Virus record (IMG/VR): IMGVR_UViG_3300047469_000312
Location: 1-64,000 of that record
Source: a virus
Length of the DNA stretch: 64,000 bases
Reading direction: 5' to 3' (one strand)
The translations under genes and the position numbers were made by a program. The notes under the pieces are model-generated. The model ran no database searches and was not told the DNA's origin. It saw only the letters and a program-made list of their open reading frames with translations. Shown here one piece after another: positions 41,883 to 50,758 of the stretch (positions within the stretch are counted from its first letter, which is position 1; every line of letters begins with the position of its first letter).

Positions 41883-42749
41883 ATGCTCGATATTCTTCGC
41901 GACTATCTGGTGGAAGCGACGTCCCCCGAGAACGTCGACGCCATCGAGAAGGCTCATGAAGCCTTCGACCGAATTGGGTTGCAAGATTACAACCCCGGAT
42001 TCGAACAGTTGTTAATGATCAATGATGAGGCCGACCAGGGCGATACGCTAGGTGGCATCATCGACCTCACCAAGAGTCTCGCGAATGGGATTCTTAAGCA
42101 GCACAGCATCACCGTGAGCGATGAGGCGACGGTAAGCATCCTGACAGAATTCATCGACGCGTTGGTGGAACTGCAACAGGCCTCAGACCACATCCCGGAG
42201 ATCCTCAAGATCTGTGCACAGAAGCACGACCCCGAGGAGCTCTTCAGTGAACTGGTGGCGCTCGTGGGCAGCCAAGAAGCTGAACACTACCTGGTCGATC
42301 TCGTTTATGTCTCGGACGCACTGATCACCCGGATCGAAGAGCTCGCCCGCGCACAAGAGTTTGGGACCCACAATGAGGAAGATAGCGAGCGCGAATTCCG
42401 TGAAACGCGCATCACGCGCTTTAATCGCTTTATGCACTTTCTCATGGACCCGGAGCTGGCGATCTCAAAGATTGCGCACATGGGGATCGACGCAGGTTAC
42501 CCGTACGTGGTCTATGCCAACATGATCGGTCGTGAGTTCGAAGAGCTCGACGCCGAGAGCGCGGCGCAGAACATGCTCGGCATGGCCTTCTACTCAGGCG
42601 ACGGGTTTGGCAATCCACAAGGCGTCATCAAGACCGAGATGGATAACCTGGTCTCGGATGTGAACAAGATCACGCAGATCGACATCGCCGTGAGTGACTT
42701 GTTGGTGCGCTTCCAAGCGTACGAGAGTCGGCTCGACACGACGGCGTGA
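41883..42749 (+). CDS. Unknown protein before the virion-type RNA polymerase fragment
   Basis: 288 aa, ATG at 41883 preceded by TTTCTGGAGCACCGC. Helical and acidic. Residues near 36-41 read DYNPGF, as in the 28506 product. No recognised domain or membrane segment. Eight nt separate it from the RNA polymerase fragment gene, so both are probably made together. A particle-associated role is possible, since the next gene is probably part of the virion RNA polymerase. Confidence 0.65.
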   Translation: MLDILRDYLVEATSPENVDAIEKAHEAFDRIGLQDYNPGFEQLLMINDEADQGDTLGGIIDLTKSLANGILKQHSITVSDEATVSILTEFIDALVELQQASDHIPEILKICAQKHDPEELFSELVALVGSQEAEHYLVDLVYVSDALITRIEELARAQEFGTHNEEDSEREFRETRITRFNRFMHFLMDPELAISKIAHMGIDAGYPYVVYANMIGREFEELDAESAAQNMLGMAFYSGDGFGNPQGVIKTEMDNLVSDVNKITQIDIAVSDLLVRFQAYESRLDTTA

Positions 42750-42757
42750 GGTGAACC

Positions 42758-44134
42758 ATGAAGAAACACGACTACTTTATCGCGGCGATGAACGCAGGGT
42801 TATTCCGGCGCCGTGCGTGGGTCATCTCCGCGTTCTCCATCATCAACGAGGGCCCGGAAGACTACCAGAAAGACATGTACCCGTATCGCATCGTGCAGAC
42901 GCGCACGGGGTACTTCTTCGTCAATCCGGAGAACACGAACGAATTGCTACCGCTGGAAGGCTGTGATCCGGCGATCGCACCGTTTAATCGCAAGGATAAG
43001 TTCCTGCTGCAAGCCGGACAGATTCCGAACTACACGGAGTCGACCCCACACCCCACGAGCTACGGCCAGTACTTCTTTAACTGGGTGATTGTCGCCTACC
43101 CCTTCGGCAACAAGATCCCCTACCTCTCGGGCCGCATTAGCCCAGGGGCGATCGAGAAGATGGTGCTACCGCGCTTGCAGGATGATCCGACACCCAATGC
43201 CCAGATGGTGCTCGCCGCCAATGCGGCAGTCGCGGATCAGACGGGTTCGCCCGTGCTGGATCTGGGTGATCCACGCAAGCAGCCCATCTACGTGAAAGAG
43301 TACCTGGTGATGGCGGACGCCGCTTTCTACCTGGCAGGCTTCACGCAACTGTGGGTACCGGCCGCCACCCGCAAAGCCATGACCGCACCCCCTGGCTTGG
43401 CGGAGCTTAAAGCGCAGTTGCTCGAGCAGTACAAGGATAAGCTGCATGATCCGGCGGTGATTGCGAAGATCGACGCCGAGCTGATTAAGTTCGACTCTGA
43501 GTACCTGAAGGGCGACGATGCTGAAGGCTTCTTGATCGAGAACAAGTCCCGTAAGGTGGTGCGACGTAAGCTCTTCCTGATGACGGGTGCAGAAGCGGGT
43601 CTGGACGATGGCATTGATGTGGACCTCATCCAGAACTCGCTGTCAGAAGGCTGGGACATCAACAAGTTCCCGATCATGAACGATTCGCTGCGGGCCGGTT
43701 CGTACAACCGGGGTGCTGAAACCATGCTCGGCGGTGAAGCCGTGAAGTGGCTGCTGCGTGCTTCGTCGAACATGATGGTCACGCAAGAAGACTGTCACTC
43801 GACCCTGGGTAATCCGGTCGCGCTCTCGGACGAGAACAAGAAGAAGTACATGGGCTTTAGTGTAGTGACCGATGGCGGGAGCGAAAAGCTCACCGAGGAA
43901 TCCATTGGCAACTACCTCGGCAAGAAGGTGATGATTCGCTCACCGATGTTCTGTCGACTCGAAAAGACCGACTACTGCGCCGTGTGCGTGGGTCCGCGTC
44001 TGTCGATGAATCCCACCGCACTCTCTTCAGCAGTCTCGGAATACGGTTCGAAGTTCATGCTCTTGTTCATGAAGAAGATGCACGGCACGCAGCTCGCGCT
44101 CGCTCACATGGACTACAAGACAGCCATCCAGTAA
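42758..44134 (+). CDS. RNA polymerase beta-prime C-terminal fragment of a second enzyme (virion type, phiKZ gp80-like)
   Basis: 458 aa. The region GSYNRGAETMLGGEAVKWLL then MMVTQEDC corresponds to [23 protein letters not shown] then LVVTEDDC of bacterial beta-prime. The final block, YCAVCVGPRLSMNP then KMHGTQLALAHMD, corresponds to GVCAHCYGRDLARGH then EPGTQLTMRTFH. Beta-prime homology is therefore good, but the gene differs from the 31241 fragment, so the phage encodes two beta-prime C pieces, as phiKZ does for its virion and non-virion polymerases. Gene order after the gp74-like gene and helicase suggests the phiKZ gp80 counterpart of the injected virion polymerase. The other virion subunits are outside the window. 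Confidence 0.78.
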   Translation: MKKHDYFIAAMNAGLFRRRAWVISAFSIINEGPEDYQKDMYPYRIVQTRTGYFFVNPENTNELLPLEGCDPAIAPFNRKDKFLLQAGQIPNYTESTPHPTSYGQYFFNWVIVAYPFGNKIPYLSGRISPGAIEKMVLPRLQDDPTPNAQMVLAANAAVADQTGSPVLDLGDPRKQPIYVKEYLVMADAAFYLAGFTQLWVPAATRKAMTAPPGLAELKAQLLEQYKDKLHDPAVIAKIDAELIKFDSEYLKGDDAEGFLIENKSRKVVRRKLFLMTGAEAGLDDGIDVDLIQNSLSEGWDINKFPIMNDSLRAGSYNRGAETMLGGEAVKWLLRASSNMMVTQEDCHSTLGNPVALSDENKKKYMGFSVVTDGGSEKLTEESIGNYLGKKVMIRSPMFCRLEKTDYCAVCVGPRLSMNPTALSSAVSEYGSKFMLLFMKKMHGTQLALAHMDYKTAIQ

Positions 44135-44145
44135 GGAAGATAATC

Positions 44146-45240
44146 ATGGGTAATATTCCTGTAGCACGTGTTCTCTATGAGCAGGAAGACGGCAAGAAGG
44201 CGTACTACATCTTGCAGCCGGGCGAATCGCATGACCCGGTGACGGGTTTGATTCAGCCCGCGGGTCTATCCGTACTCGACGCCGCGAAGCGCCTGGACTT
44301 CACGCCCAATAACGGCTTGGTCAATGCGGCTGAACCGGCGGGAAACGCAAGTGCATCTGTCGCCGCTGGCACGACGACCTCGGATGCTGCTGGTACCGAT
44401 AACGGGAGTGCTGATGAACCCGAGTCCGTTTCAAGCGGTGGTGAACCGCAAAGTTCCGGTGTCAGTCAAAGTGACACCATCCAAGCAACCAACCCCTCCG
44501 AAGGAGAAGAAGTGAGCACGCAAGACAATCAACCCCAGGACGAAGTGCAGCAACCGAACGAAGAGCAAGCCGCCAACGGCGTGCTCAAGATCGAAACCAT
44601 CACGCCTGCCCCGCAAGAAGCTCCCCAATCGAGCGGCGTGTCCGGCACCGTGACCCAGACCGGCCCGTCGCAAACGGGTGCAACTCCGATTGCCCCGGCG
44701 GTCCCGGTTGCTCCGGCAGCGCCTGTTACCGCCGCGGTCGTCACGCCGACGCCGGTCAAGCCCGCTGCGCCGGTGCTCGCTGAAATTGATGCGCTCATCG
44801 AGAAGGCCCAAGCAGAAGCCAGCACCTACGGCAAAATGGTGCTCGAGCAACTGAAGGGCTACATCGACAGCATGGCGCCGAAGAAGCTCCTGTCGACCGC
44901 CGACACCGTGCGCTGGCAAGTGCAGCTCTATCGCGTGCTGAGCAACACGGTCAACCGCCTGGACGACGACTTCTTCCTCGTCTGGGGCACGATCCTCAAG
45001 GCGTTCCACAGCCAGAAGGACGGCGTGTTCCACGAGTCGTACGTGTTTCGTGCGATGGAGCATGTGACGCTCTCGAAGGAAGATCAGGCTGCGTTCCAGC
45101 GGTTGCTGAACCTGGTCAAACTCACCGCCAGCCCGCAAGGTCGGCAAGCAGCGACGCGCCAAGTCGACTTCAAGAAGACGCTCGAATTCGGCGTGAACGA
45201 AGCAGGCAAGCAGAAGCTCTTTAACTTCTACAACGTCTGA
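44146..45240 (+). CDS. Unknown protein with shared N-terminal module and helical C-terminal domain
   Basis: 364 aa, ATG at 44146 with AAGGAAGATAATC upstream. The N-terminal 45 residues carry YYILQPGESHDPVTGLIQPA, which matches QYSLQEGEELDSHGLIQPA of the next gene's product. Residues about 65-205 are Pro/Ala/Ser/Thr/Glu-rich and probably disordered. The last 150 residues form a helical domain with WQVQLYRVLSNTVNRLDDDF. The arrangement suggests a virion surface or assembly protein, but no family is recognised. Confidence 0.66.
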   Translation: MGNIPVARVLYEQEDGKKAYYILQPGESHDPVTGLIQPAGLSVLDAAKRLDFTPNNGLVNAAEPAGNASASVAAGTTTSDAAGTDNGSADEPESVSSGGEPQSSGVSQSDTIQATNPSEGEEVSTQDNQPQDEVQQPNEEQAANGVLKIETITPAPQEAPQSSGVSGTVTQTGPSQTGATPIAPAVPVAPAAPVTAAVVTPTPVKPAAPVLAEIDALIEKAQAEASTYGKMVLEQLKGYIDSMAPKKLLSTADTVRWQVQLYRVLSNTVNRLDDDFFLVWGTILKAFHSQKDGVFHESYVFRAMEHVTLSKEDQAAFQRLLNLVKLTASPQGRQAATRQVDFKKTLEFGVNEAGKQKLFNFYNV

Positions 45241-45257
45241 TCCTAGACGGGTTGTAA

Positions 45258-45310
45258 GCATAAGCAAAATAAACTTCCAGCGCTCCAATTCTATGGAGCG
45301 CTGCTTATGC
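45258..45310 (+). terminator. GCATAAGC-hairpin-GCTTATGC element
   Basis: A perfect 10-bp stem CAGCGCTCCA/TGGAGCGCTG (45278-45303) is flanked by the exact 8-bp inverted repeat GCATAAGC (45258-45265) and GCTTATGC (45303-45310). This is the most symmetrical copy of the CATA/TATG element. Confidence 0.7.
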
Positions 45311-45336
45311 TCCATAACCCAACCAGGAGAGTAGTA

Positions 45337-46884
45337 ATGTCGGACGTGCAAGCGCAAACGCAAGACCAGCAAGCGGAAGCTGGTCAAACCAATAACATTC
45401 CAGCCGCAGATCAAGACCAGTCTGCGCCTGTTTCGTCCGCAAGCCAAATCGTCGTGACGTACCTCGACAGCAACGGCCAAGCTCAACAGTACTCGCTGCA
45501 AGAAGGGGAAGAGCTCGATAGTCACGGGCTGATCCAACCGGCAGGGATTACGGTCGCGCAAGCTGCTGCCAACGTCGCGCAAGCCGCCGCAGCCACCGCA
45601 GCTGCTACCCCGGCCACGACGGACGTCGCTCCGGCAACGGACGATGCACAAGCCAATGCAACCCAAGAACAACCCGCCACTGACGCAGGAGCAGGTTCTG
45701 CAGATGTGGATAGCAGCACGGTCGAACCGGTCGTGGCGCCTGAAGTTGCGCCCGCTGGAGCAGACCCGGTCGTCACGGACGTATCTGCAGCGACGGATAC
45801 CCCGGCAGTCGATGCTGGACAAGAGACGCAACCCGTTTCGGGAACCGACGCTGGCGATGCAGCGGCTCAAGATCCGGCAGCTCCCGTAGCTGTCGATCCG
45901 GCCCAAGCCCCGGCAGAATCGGATGAACCGGTTGCTGTTCAACCTGTCCCCGCCTCGCCTTCGGACGAAGAAGTGATCGAGCACACCCAGCCGTCGTCGA
46001 CCGACCCGGTCGCCCCGGCTGTGGACACGCCCGCAGAACAACCTGTGGACCAACCGGCCGAAGCTCAGCCGGAAGCACCTGCAGCGGATCAACCCACCAG
46101 CGATGTAGCTGCTGTGACGGACCCGGTGGTCGATCCGTCGCCGGAAGTTCCGCCTGCTACCGATGAAGTCGATCCTGCTGCGGAAGAAGTCGATCCGGCA
46201 GCCAATGCAGGCGTCGAACCTGTCGTCCAAGATCCGTCGGCCGGAGCTCCGGCCGACGCACCCGCAGCAACGACGGACGAACCGGCAGCTCCGGCTGCTG
46301 ATCAAGACGTCGCTACGGGTGATGTTCCTGCCGCTCCCGAAGCCCCGGCTGCCGACACTGGCGCTCCGGCTGGAGACAGCGATGCAGCGGACGCTGGTCA
46401 AGCCGCAGAACCGGTGAGCCCGGAACAACCGGCTGCGCCCGCAGACGACCAAGCCGCAGGTAGCGATACCCCGGCAGAAGGTGGTGACACCCCCGCACAA
46501 GAACCGACTGATCCCGCGGCAGGTGACGCTACGGACCCTTCGGCTCCGGCAACCGATGCTTCGACTGGTGGCGATGCTACTGGCGCTGAGCAACCGGCTG
46601 CTGGTGAAACACCCGCTGAGCCGACGCAACCGACGGACCCGGTCCAACCGGTCACGCCGGAAGTGCCGGTCGACCCGACCCCCGAACTGCCGTCCGAGCC
46701 GGAAACCCCGGCTGAACCGGAACATCAGGTGACGGAAGCCGGTCTGGGTCTGATCGACAAGATCGTCCAAGAAGCAGAAGAGTTCGAACACCGCGTGATT
46801 CACTCGGTTATCGGCTTTCTCGAGAAGCTCGAGCCGAAACACCGTCACGCTGTGATCGATCACTTGCAGTCGCTTGACAAGTAA
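45337..46884 (+). CDS. Extreme Pro/Ala/Asp-rich disordered protein
   Basis: 515 aa, ATG behind AGGAGAGTAGTA. Residues 30-75 contain the module shared with the 44146 product (YSLQEGEELDSHGLIQPAG). Residues about 75-460 consist almost only of Ala, Pro, Asp, Glu, Thr, Val and Gly in irregular repeats such as PAAPADDQAAG, with almost no aromatic or positively charged residues, so the chain is strongly acidic and disordered. The last 45 residues form a helix (GLIDKIVQEAEEFEH and following). This is a long acidic spacer with structured ends. A virion spike or spacer, DNA mimic or phase-separation role is conceivable; none is shown. Confidence 0.72.
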   Translation: MSDVQAQTQDQQAEAGQTNNIPAADQDQSAPVSSASQIVVTYLDSNGQAQQYSLQEGEELDSHGLIQPAGITVAQAAANVAQAAAATAAATPATTDVAPATDDAQANATQEQPATDAGAGSADVDSSTVEPVVAPEVAPAGADPVVTDVSAATDTPAVDAGQETQPVSGTDAGDAAAQDPAAPVAVDPAQAPAESDEPVAVQPVPASPSDEEVIEHTQPSSTDPVAPAVDTPAEQPVDQPAEAQPEAPAADQPTSDVAAVTDPVVDPSPEVPPATDEVDPAAEEVDPAANAGVEPVVQDPSAGAPADAPAATTDEPAAPAADQDVATGDVPAAPEAPAADTGAPAGDSDAADAGQAAEPVSPEQPAAPADDQAAGSDTPAEGGDTPAQEPTDPAAGDATDPSAPATDASTGGDATGAEQPAAGETPAEPTQPTDPVQPVTPEVPVDPTPELPSEPETPAEPEHQVTEAGLGLIDKIVQEAEEFEHRVIHSVIGFLEKLEPKHRHAVIDHLQSLDK

Positions 46885-46916
46885 GTAATACGGCTGCTTT
46901 AGCGGCATAGTGCCCT

Positions 46917-46954
46917 CGAGGTCATGGAATCCTATAGCGGGGTTCCATGCCTCG
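46917..46954 (+). terminator. Long imperfect hairpin before the endolysin gene
   Basis: CGAGGTCATGGAA pairs with TTCCATGCCTCG with a single bulged T, around a 13-nt loop. GGCATA precedes it at 46904-46909. No T-run follows. Confidence 0.5.
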
Positions 46955-46982
46955 GGGGTTCTATTACGTTAAGGGAGTAGGG

Positions 46983-47831
46983 ATGACGCTGATCACACCG
47001 GTGAAGCTGGGTGCTGCAGTACCGAACCAGTTTGACATCGATTACACCAAGGGCATTCAGAAAGCACTGAATGAAAAACAGGGCATCACGCCGCCGCTAA
47101 AACCGGACGGTAACTTTGGGCCGCTCTCGATTACTGCGCTCACCCAATACCAGACCAAGCAAGGCATTCCGGCCTCGGGTCTTTACGACGCCTCAACCCA
47201 GAATCTGCTGGATGCGTTTATCACGGGCAAGTATCTGCAAACGCCGGACTATGTAGATGCCGCGCAATTGCTCGGGATTGGTCAGTCTGCGGTGCGCGCC
47301 GTGTGCATGACCGAAACCAGTGGTGCGGGCTTCTTGCCTGATGGTCGCTGTATCATCCTCTTTGAGCGCCACAAGTTCTACGGCTATCTGGTGAAGAAGT
47401 ACGGCCAGGCCCAGGTCAATAAGTTGATGGCAGCAGGCAACAGCGACATCTGCAATCCGCAGTCGGGTGGCTACTCGGGTGGGGCGGGTGAGTACCCGCG
47501 CTTTAACCGGGCATTTGCGATCGACCAGGACTGTGCGATGATGTCCGCTTCCTGGGGACTTTTCCAGATCATGGGCGAGAACTTCTCGTTCTGTGGTTAT
47601 GCTGATGTTGGCTCCTTTGTGACGGCGATGCGCAAGTCTGAAGATACCCACCTGATGGCGTTCGTCTCGTTTTGCCAGAAGTACGCAAGTGGTCAATTGC
47701 AGACCGCCTTGAAGGCACGTAACTGGGCCCTCTTTGCGAAGGTCTACAACGGTCCGAACTACGCGGCGAACCAGTACGACACCAAGATGGCCAGCAACTA
47801 CGGGGCATGTACCCAGCTCTACGGGGCATAA
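46983..47831 (+). CDS. Endolysin: peptidoglycan-binding domain plus N-acetylmuramidase
   Basis: 282 aa from ATG 46983, chosen because AAGGGAG lies upstream; a frame 12 codons longer would begin inside the hairpin. The N-terminal 75 residues contain the PG_binding_1 pattern (GIQKALNEKQG, DGNFGPLSITALTQYQ). The C-terminal 190 residues match the N-acetylmuramidase family (DUF3380-type): ETSGAGFLPDGRCIILFERH (E111 the likely catalytic acid) and ASWGLFQIMGENF. It cleaves glycan strands for lysis. No signal peptide or SAR segment is seen, so it needs a holin or is delivered otherwise. Holin not identified nearby. Confidence 0.87.
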   Translation: MTLITPVKLGAAVPNQFDIDYTKGIQKALNEKQGITPPLKPDGNFGPLSITALTQYQTKQGIPASGLYDASTQNLLDAFITGKYLQTPDYVDAAQLLGIGQSAVRAVCMTETSGAGFLPDGRCIILFERHKFYGYLVKKYGQAQVNKLMAAGNSDICNPQSGGYSGGAGEYPRFNRAFAIDQDCAMMSASWGLFQIMGENFSFCGYADVGSFVTAMRKSEDTHLMAFVSFCQKYASGQLQTALKARNWALFAKVYNGPNYAANQYDTKMASNYGACTQLYGA

Positions 47832-47862
47832 AGCCTGGGAGGACTACGGTCCTCCCTCTATG
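47827..47862 (+). terminator. CATA-hairpin-TATG element
   Basis: CATA (47827-47830, within the endolysin stop region), stem GGGAGGAC/GTCCTCCC (47837-47856), TATG (47859-47862). Confidence 0.66.
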
Positions 47863-47888
47863 CCGTCGATCCTAGAACTTTTCGGATC

Positions 47889-47896
47889 TATATTAC
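47889..47896 (+). promoter_or_regulatory. Early-type promoter TATATTAC
   Basis: Exact TATATTAC, 95 nt before the 47984 gene, between the endolysin and an early-type gene run. Confidence 0.6.
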
Positions 47897-47983
47897 ACAA
47901 TTGTTACGCGGGAGACCTATCGAGTAGATGGGCACCAATTATAACTGGTTTAATAGAGTTGACTACAAGGGAACTAACCTTCA

Positions 47984-48618
47984 TGATCCGTGCACCCCAA
48001 CTACTGCAACAACGTGACCCCCGTCGCGCCGAGCGTACTGAACCTACGCTGCGCACTGAGCGTCCTGCTACAAAGCGCGACGTACGTCGACCCAGTGAGA
48101 GCCTGGAGCAGTTCATGGCTACGCTTGAAAAGCACGAGTGGTCCAATTTCAGCAACTCGTACTGCGACTTCTGCACGCGTTTCAAAGAGGAAGACCGTCT
48201 CTTTGCGCGCGCCATGCAGTTAGGTCCTCGCGGCGTCGATGCGTTTCACCAGGCCCGCGAAGACATGATCATGGGGATCGTCCATGCCGCCGTGCGTCAG
48301 GCACAACAGAACACCGCCGAGATGTATAAGCGTCGCATTGCGGAGATGCGCGAGAAGTTCATGCGGCCGATCGATCACTTCAAGGAGAAGCTCGATCGTC
48401 ACGACTGGACCTACGAATACAGCGACAGTAACGCAGGCTGGCGCGCCTCCTCTGCCAATGAAGACCTTTTGATCGCTGAAGCCCTCGCAGGCGGAGACGA
48501 ATTCATCGAGGCTTTCAAGACGCGTTACAACCAAGCGTTTAAGGATGGTCGTTTCTGTCCGTGGGATCACTTGGTGCGCCGTCACAAGGCGAACAACCCC
48601 GGCAAGTACGCCGCTTAA
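47984..48618 (+). CDS. Unknown protein with two internal repeats
   Basis: 211 aa from ATG 47984 (AAGGGAACTAACC upstream). After a basic disordered N-terminus of about 45 residues, two similar units follow: LEKHEWSNFSNSYCDF... and LDRHDWTYEYSDSNAG..., each ending in an alpha-helical segment with a phenylalanine-containing DAFHQAR / EAFKTRY end. The pattern suggests an internal duplication. No known family. First gene after the 47889 promoter. Confidence 0.67.
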
Positions 48619-48657
48619 AAACGTAGTACGGAATGAGTTGATTACAAGGAGAAGAAC

Positions 48658-49677
48658 ATGAAACAAGTTGGATTTTGGTATAGCGATGCAGAACCCACGT
48701 TCCCGTGGCCGTTGCCGCAGAAAGAGAAGTGGGTAGGACAAGATGAGTTCCTGCTCAACCTCGCGTGGATCGAAGCGGTCTACTGGAATGAACTAGTCAA
48801 GGTACAGAAAGCATCAAAGGTCTGGAATGATGATTTTGAAGCACGCCAGATCACTGGTAAGCCTTCGATCCCGTTCTGGCAGTACAATTCGCTCACGCCG
48901 CGCTGGCAGTTCATCTACCAGTTCATCGAGCACTATCGGGGTTCATCGACCTGCCGGTGCTGCGGTGAGAGCAATGGCTACAGAGAGTTCCGCATCGAAG
49001 ACTGGTGCTGGCCCGAAGGGCTCATGCACTACGTCAAAGAGCATAACGTCGAGCCGCCTGAGGACTTTAAGCAATGGGTGCTCGAAAAGACCTTCACGGG
49101 TCCGTACATCCCGGAGCGCGAACTCTTCGAAGCAGTGAGCGATGAAGATGCCGCGTTTATCAAGCAAGCGTCGAAGTTCGGTAAGACGGAATACCGGCTG
49201 AGCTTCACCGGCTCGGCGTTTGGTAATCCGCTCTTCGTGGGGCGCTACGGCAAGCCCGATGTACCGCGTGCTGATGGTGGCGAAATGTACCAGCGCGCGA
49301 TGTACTTCGACAGCGCAGAAGACCGCGAGATGTTCAAAGCCCAGGTGACCGAGTTCCTCAAGCTGTTGCCGAAGTTCTACAACACGCTCGAGTGGACTGA
49401 ATCGGAAGGTCCGTTGGTGCGTAAGCGCACGGTTGCGGTGCTCTCCCTGCTTTACAAGGGCAAGGAGTACGAGATCACCAAGGACTATGGCTACGGCTAC
49501 GAAGGCCACTACGCCATCTTCGACTGGGAAGAGAACAACGCGAGCTGCGACTGCGTGCGGCGTGACGCGATCGACGAAGCGTATCCCGGTGTGTTTGATT
49601 CGTCGGAGCTCGAAGAAGATCTGTGCGGGGATGGCAGCTACCCCGTCACGAAGTTCCGGATTGAATACCGGGACTAA
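48658..49677 (+). CDS. Unknown protein with CxCC and a C-terminal WEENNASCDC pattern
   Basis: 339 aa, ATG with ACAAGGAGAAGAAC upstream. A cysteine cluster STCRCCGESNG near residue 100 is followed by FRIEDWCWPEGLMHYV, similar to a type of zinc-containing phage protein where a CxxC motif precedes WPEGL-HYV. The C-terminal part (AIFDWEENNASCDCVRR, then YPVTKFRIEYR) is another recurring phage pattern. Two small domains may be fused. The biochemical function is unknown. Confidence 0.67.
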   Translation: MKQVGFWYSDAEPTFPWPLPQKEKWVGQDEFLLNLAWIEAVYWNELVKVQKASKVWNDDFEARQITGKPSIPFWQYNSLTPRWQFIYQFIEHYRGSSTCRCCGESNGYREFRIEDWCWPEGLMHYVKEHNVEPPEDFKQWVLEKTFTGPYIPERELFEAVSDEDAAFIKQASKFGKTEYRLSFTGSAFGNPLFVGRYGKPDVPRADGGEMYQRAMYFDSAEDREMFKAQVTEFLKLLPKFYNTLEWTESEGPLVRKRTVAVLSLLYKGKEYEITKDYGYGYEGHYAIFDWEENNASCDCVRRDAIDEAYPGVFDSSELEEDLCGDGSYPVTKFRIEYRD

Positions 49678-49680
49678 CGA

Positions 49681-49709
49681 CATAAGGGAGGCTTCGGCCT
49701 CCCGCTATG
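49681..49709 (+). terminator. CATA-hairpin-TATG element
   Basis: CATA (49681-49684), stem GGGAGGC/GCCTCCC (49686-49703) with a TTCG loop, TATG (49706-49709). Confidence 0.68.
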
Positions 49710-49727
49710 ACCCTCAGGAGAGAGGAA

Positions 49728-50030
49728 ATGAATTGGAGTGAAATCGATCATTACGGTCATGACCTGCCTTGGGACTACGAGCAAGCACGACTCGTGCACC
49801 GACGCAGGACATACGACCTGCAGACCGCTCACCCAATTCTGAGGGTGTGGGTTGTCGGCAACCGCTGGGGCGGCAAGCAGACCCTCTACAAGACGCCGGA
49901 GGGCTATTATTTCATCCTGGTGGAACCGGGCATGGGACTCAAGCCCAAGCTCGTGCCACGTTCACTGCAAAAAGCCCGCGCCTGGCTGGGAAAGATTAAA
50001 AATCCCCCGCTGGTCATCGATCTGTACTAA
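49728..50030 (+). CDS. Small unknown protein
   Basis: 100 aa from ATG 49728 (CAGGAGAGAGGAA upstream). An ATG at 49707 is in frame but sits within the TATG of the preceding element and has no ribosome-binding site. Beta-rich centre (ILRVWVVGNRWGGKQTLYK), basic C-terminus. Function unknown. Confidence 0.66.
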   Translation: MNWSEIDHYGHDLPWDYEQARLVHRRRTYDLQTAHPILRVWVVGNRWGGKQTLYKTPEGYYFILVEPGMGLKPKLVPRSLQKARAWLGKIKNPPLVIDLY

Positions 50031-50060
50031 ATTGAAATGATTAGAAACAAGGAGCAACAC

Positions 50061-50750
50061 ATGAGTAAAGGTTACGAACGCGCGGCCGAAGAAACGGTTG
50101 TCGATTATCAGCGCCGACAAGAGATTCTCTTTGACATCTCGATGTTCCTCGGCGTGCGCTGTGCGGAGATGAAGGCGGACCTGAGCGACGGCATCATGGA
50201 GCTGTTGGACGGTTCGCGGGGACTGTTCGATCTCGTCGTGAGTTGGACCGAAGAGTTTGATCGAGACTGGGAGCACAGCCCGCATGATCCCAATCGCGAT
50301 TACTTAGAAAGTATCGGTGAGTTCGCCATGAAGAAGTACAACGAACTGGTCGAAGAGGCTCGTATCCGGATGGCGAAAGACAAAACCGAGAAAGCGCGGC
50401 GCACTTACCACCAGCGTTTTAAAGAGCACGTGAATCGAATTCGTTCGCTGCACAAGCTCGATCAAGTGCTGACACCCGGACAATGGGACTGGGTAACCGA
50501 GGCGGATAACACTATCTATCTCAGTCGCGACGTCGAACGGGCTAATCACTTGGTTCACTGTGCGGCCATGCTGCTGAGCAAGGTGATTCACGATCTGCAC
50601 GCGCGCGGTTTTACGTACCTGACAATCTCGGCCACGCTTGGGTTGAGCGCTGGTCGTACCAGGGTGTTGGCGGGGCAGTACGCAGCGGCAGCTCGTCTCG
50701 AAGCCGAGCGTAAAGATACAGATAGCCCGTCCAGGATGCCGTGGCTGTAA
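50061..50750 (+). CDS. Helical unknown protein
   Basis: 229 aa from ATG 50061 (AACAAGGAGCAACAC upstream). Long helices throughout; the C-terminal part (YLTISATLGLSAGRTRVLAGQYAAA) could be a helix-turn-helix, since LTISATLGLSAGRTRVL fits the spacing of a two-helix DNA-binding unit. No known family. Ends at a hairpin-TATG element. Confidence 0.66.
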   Translation: MSKGYERAAEETVVDYQRRQEILFDISMFLGVRCAEMKADLSDGIMELLDGSRGLFDLVVSWTEEFDRDWEHSPHDPNRDYLESIGEFAMKKYNELVEEARIRMAKDKTEKARRTYHQRFKEHVNRIRSLHKLDQVLTPGQWDWVTEADNTIYLSRDVERANHLVHCAAMLLSKVIHDLHARGFTYLTISATLGLSAGRTRVLAGQYAAAARLEAERKDTDSPSRMPWL

Positions 50751-50758
50751 CGACGTAA

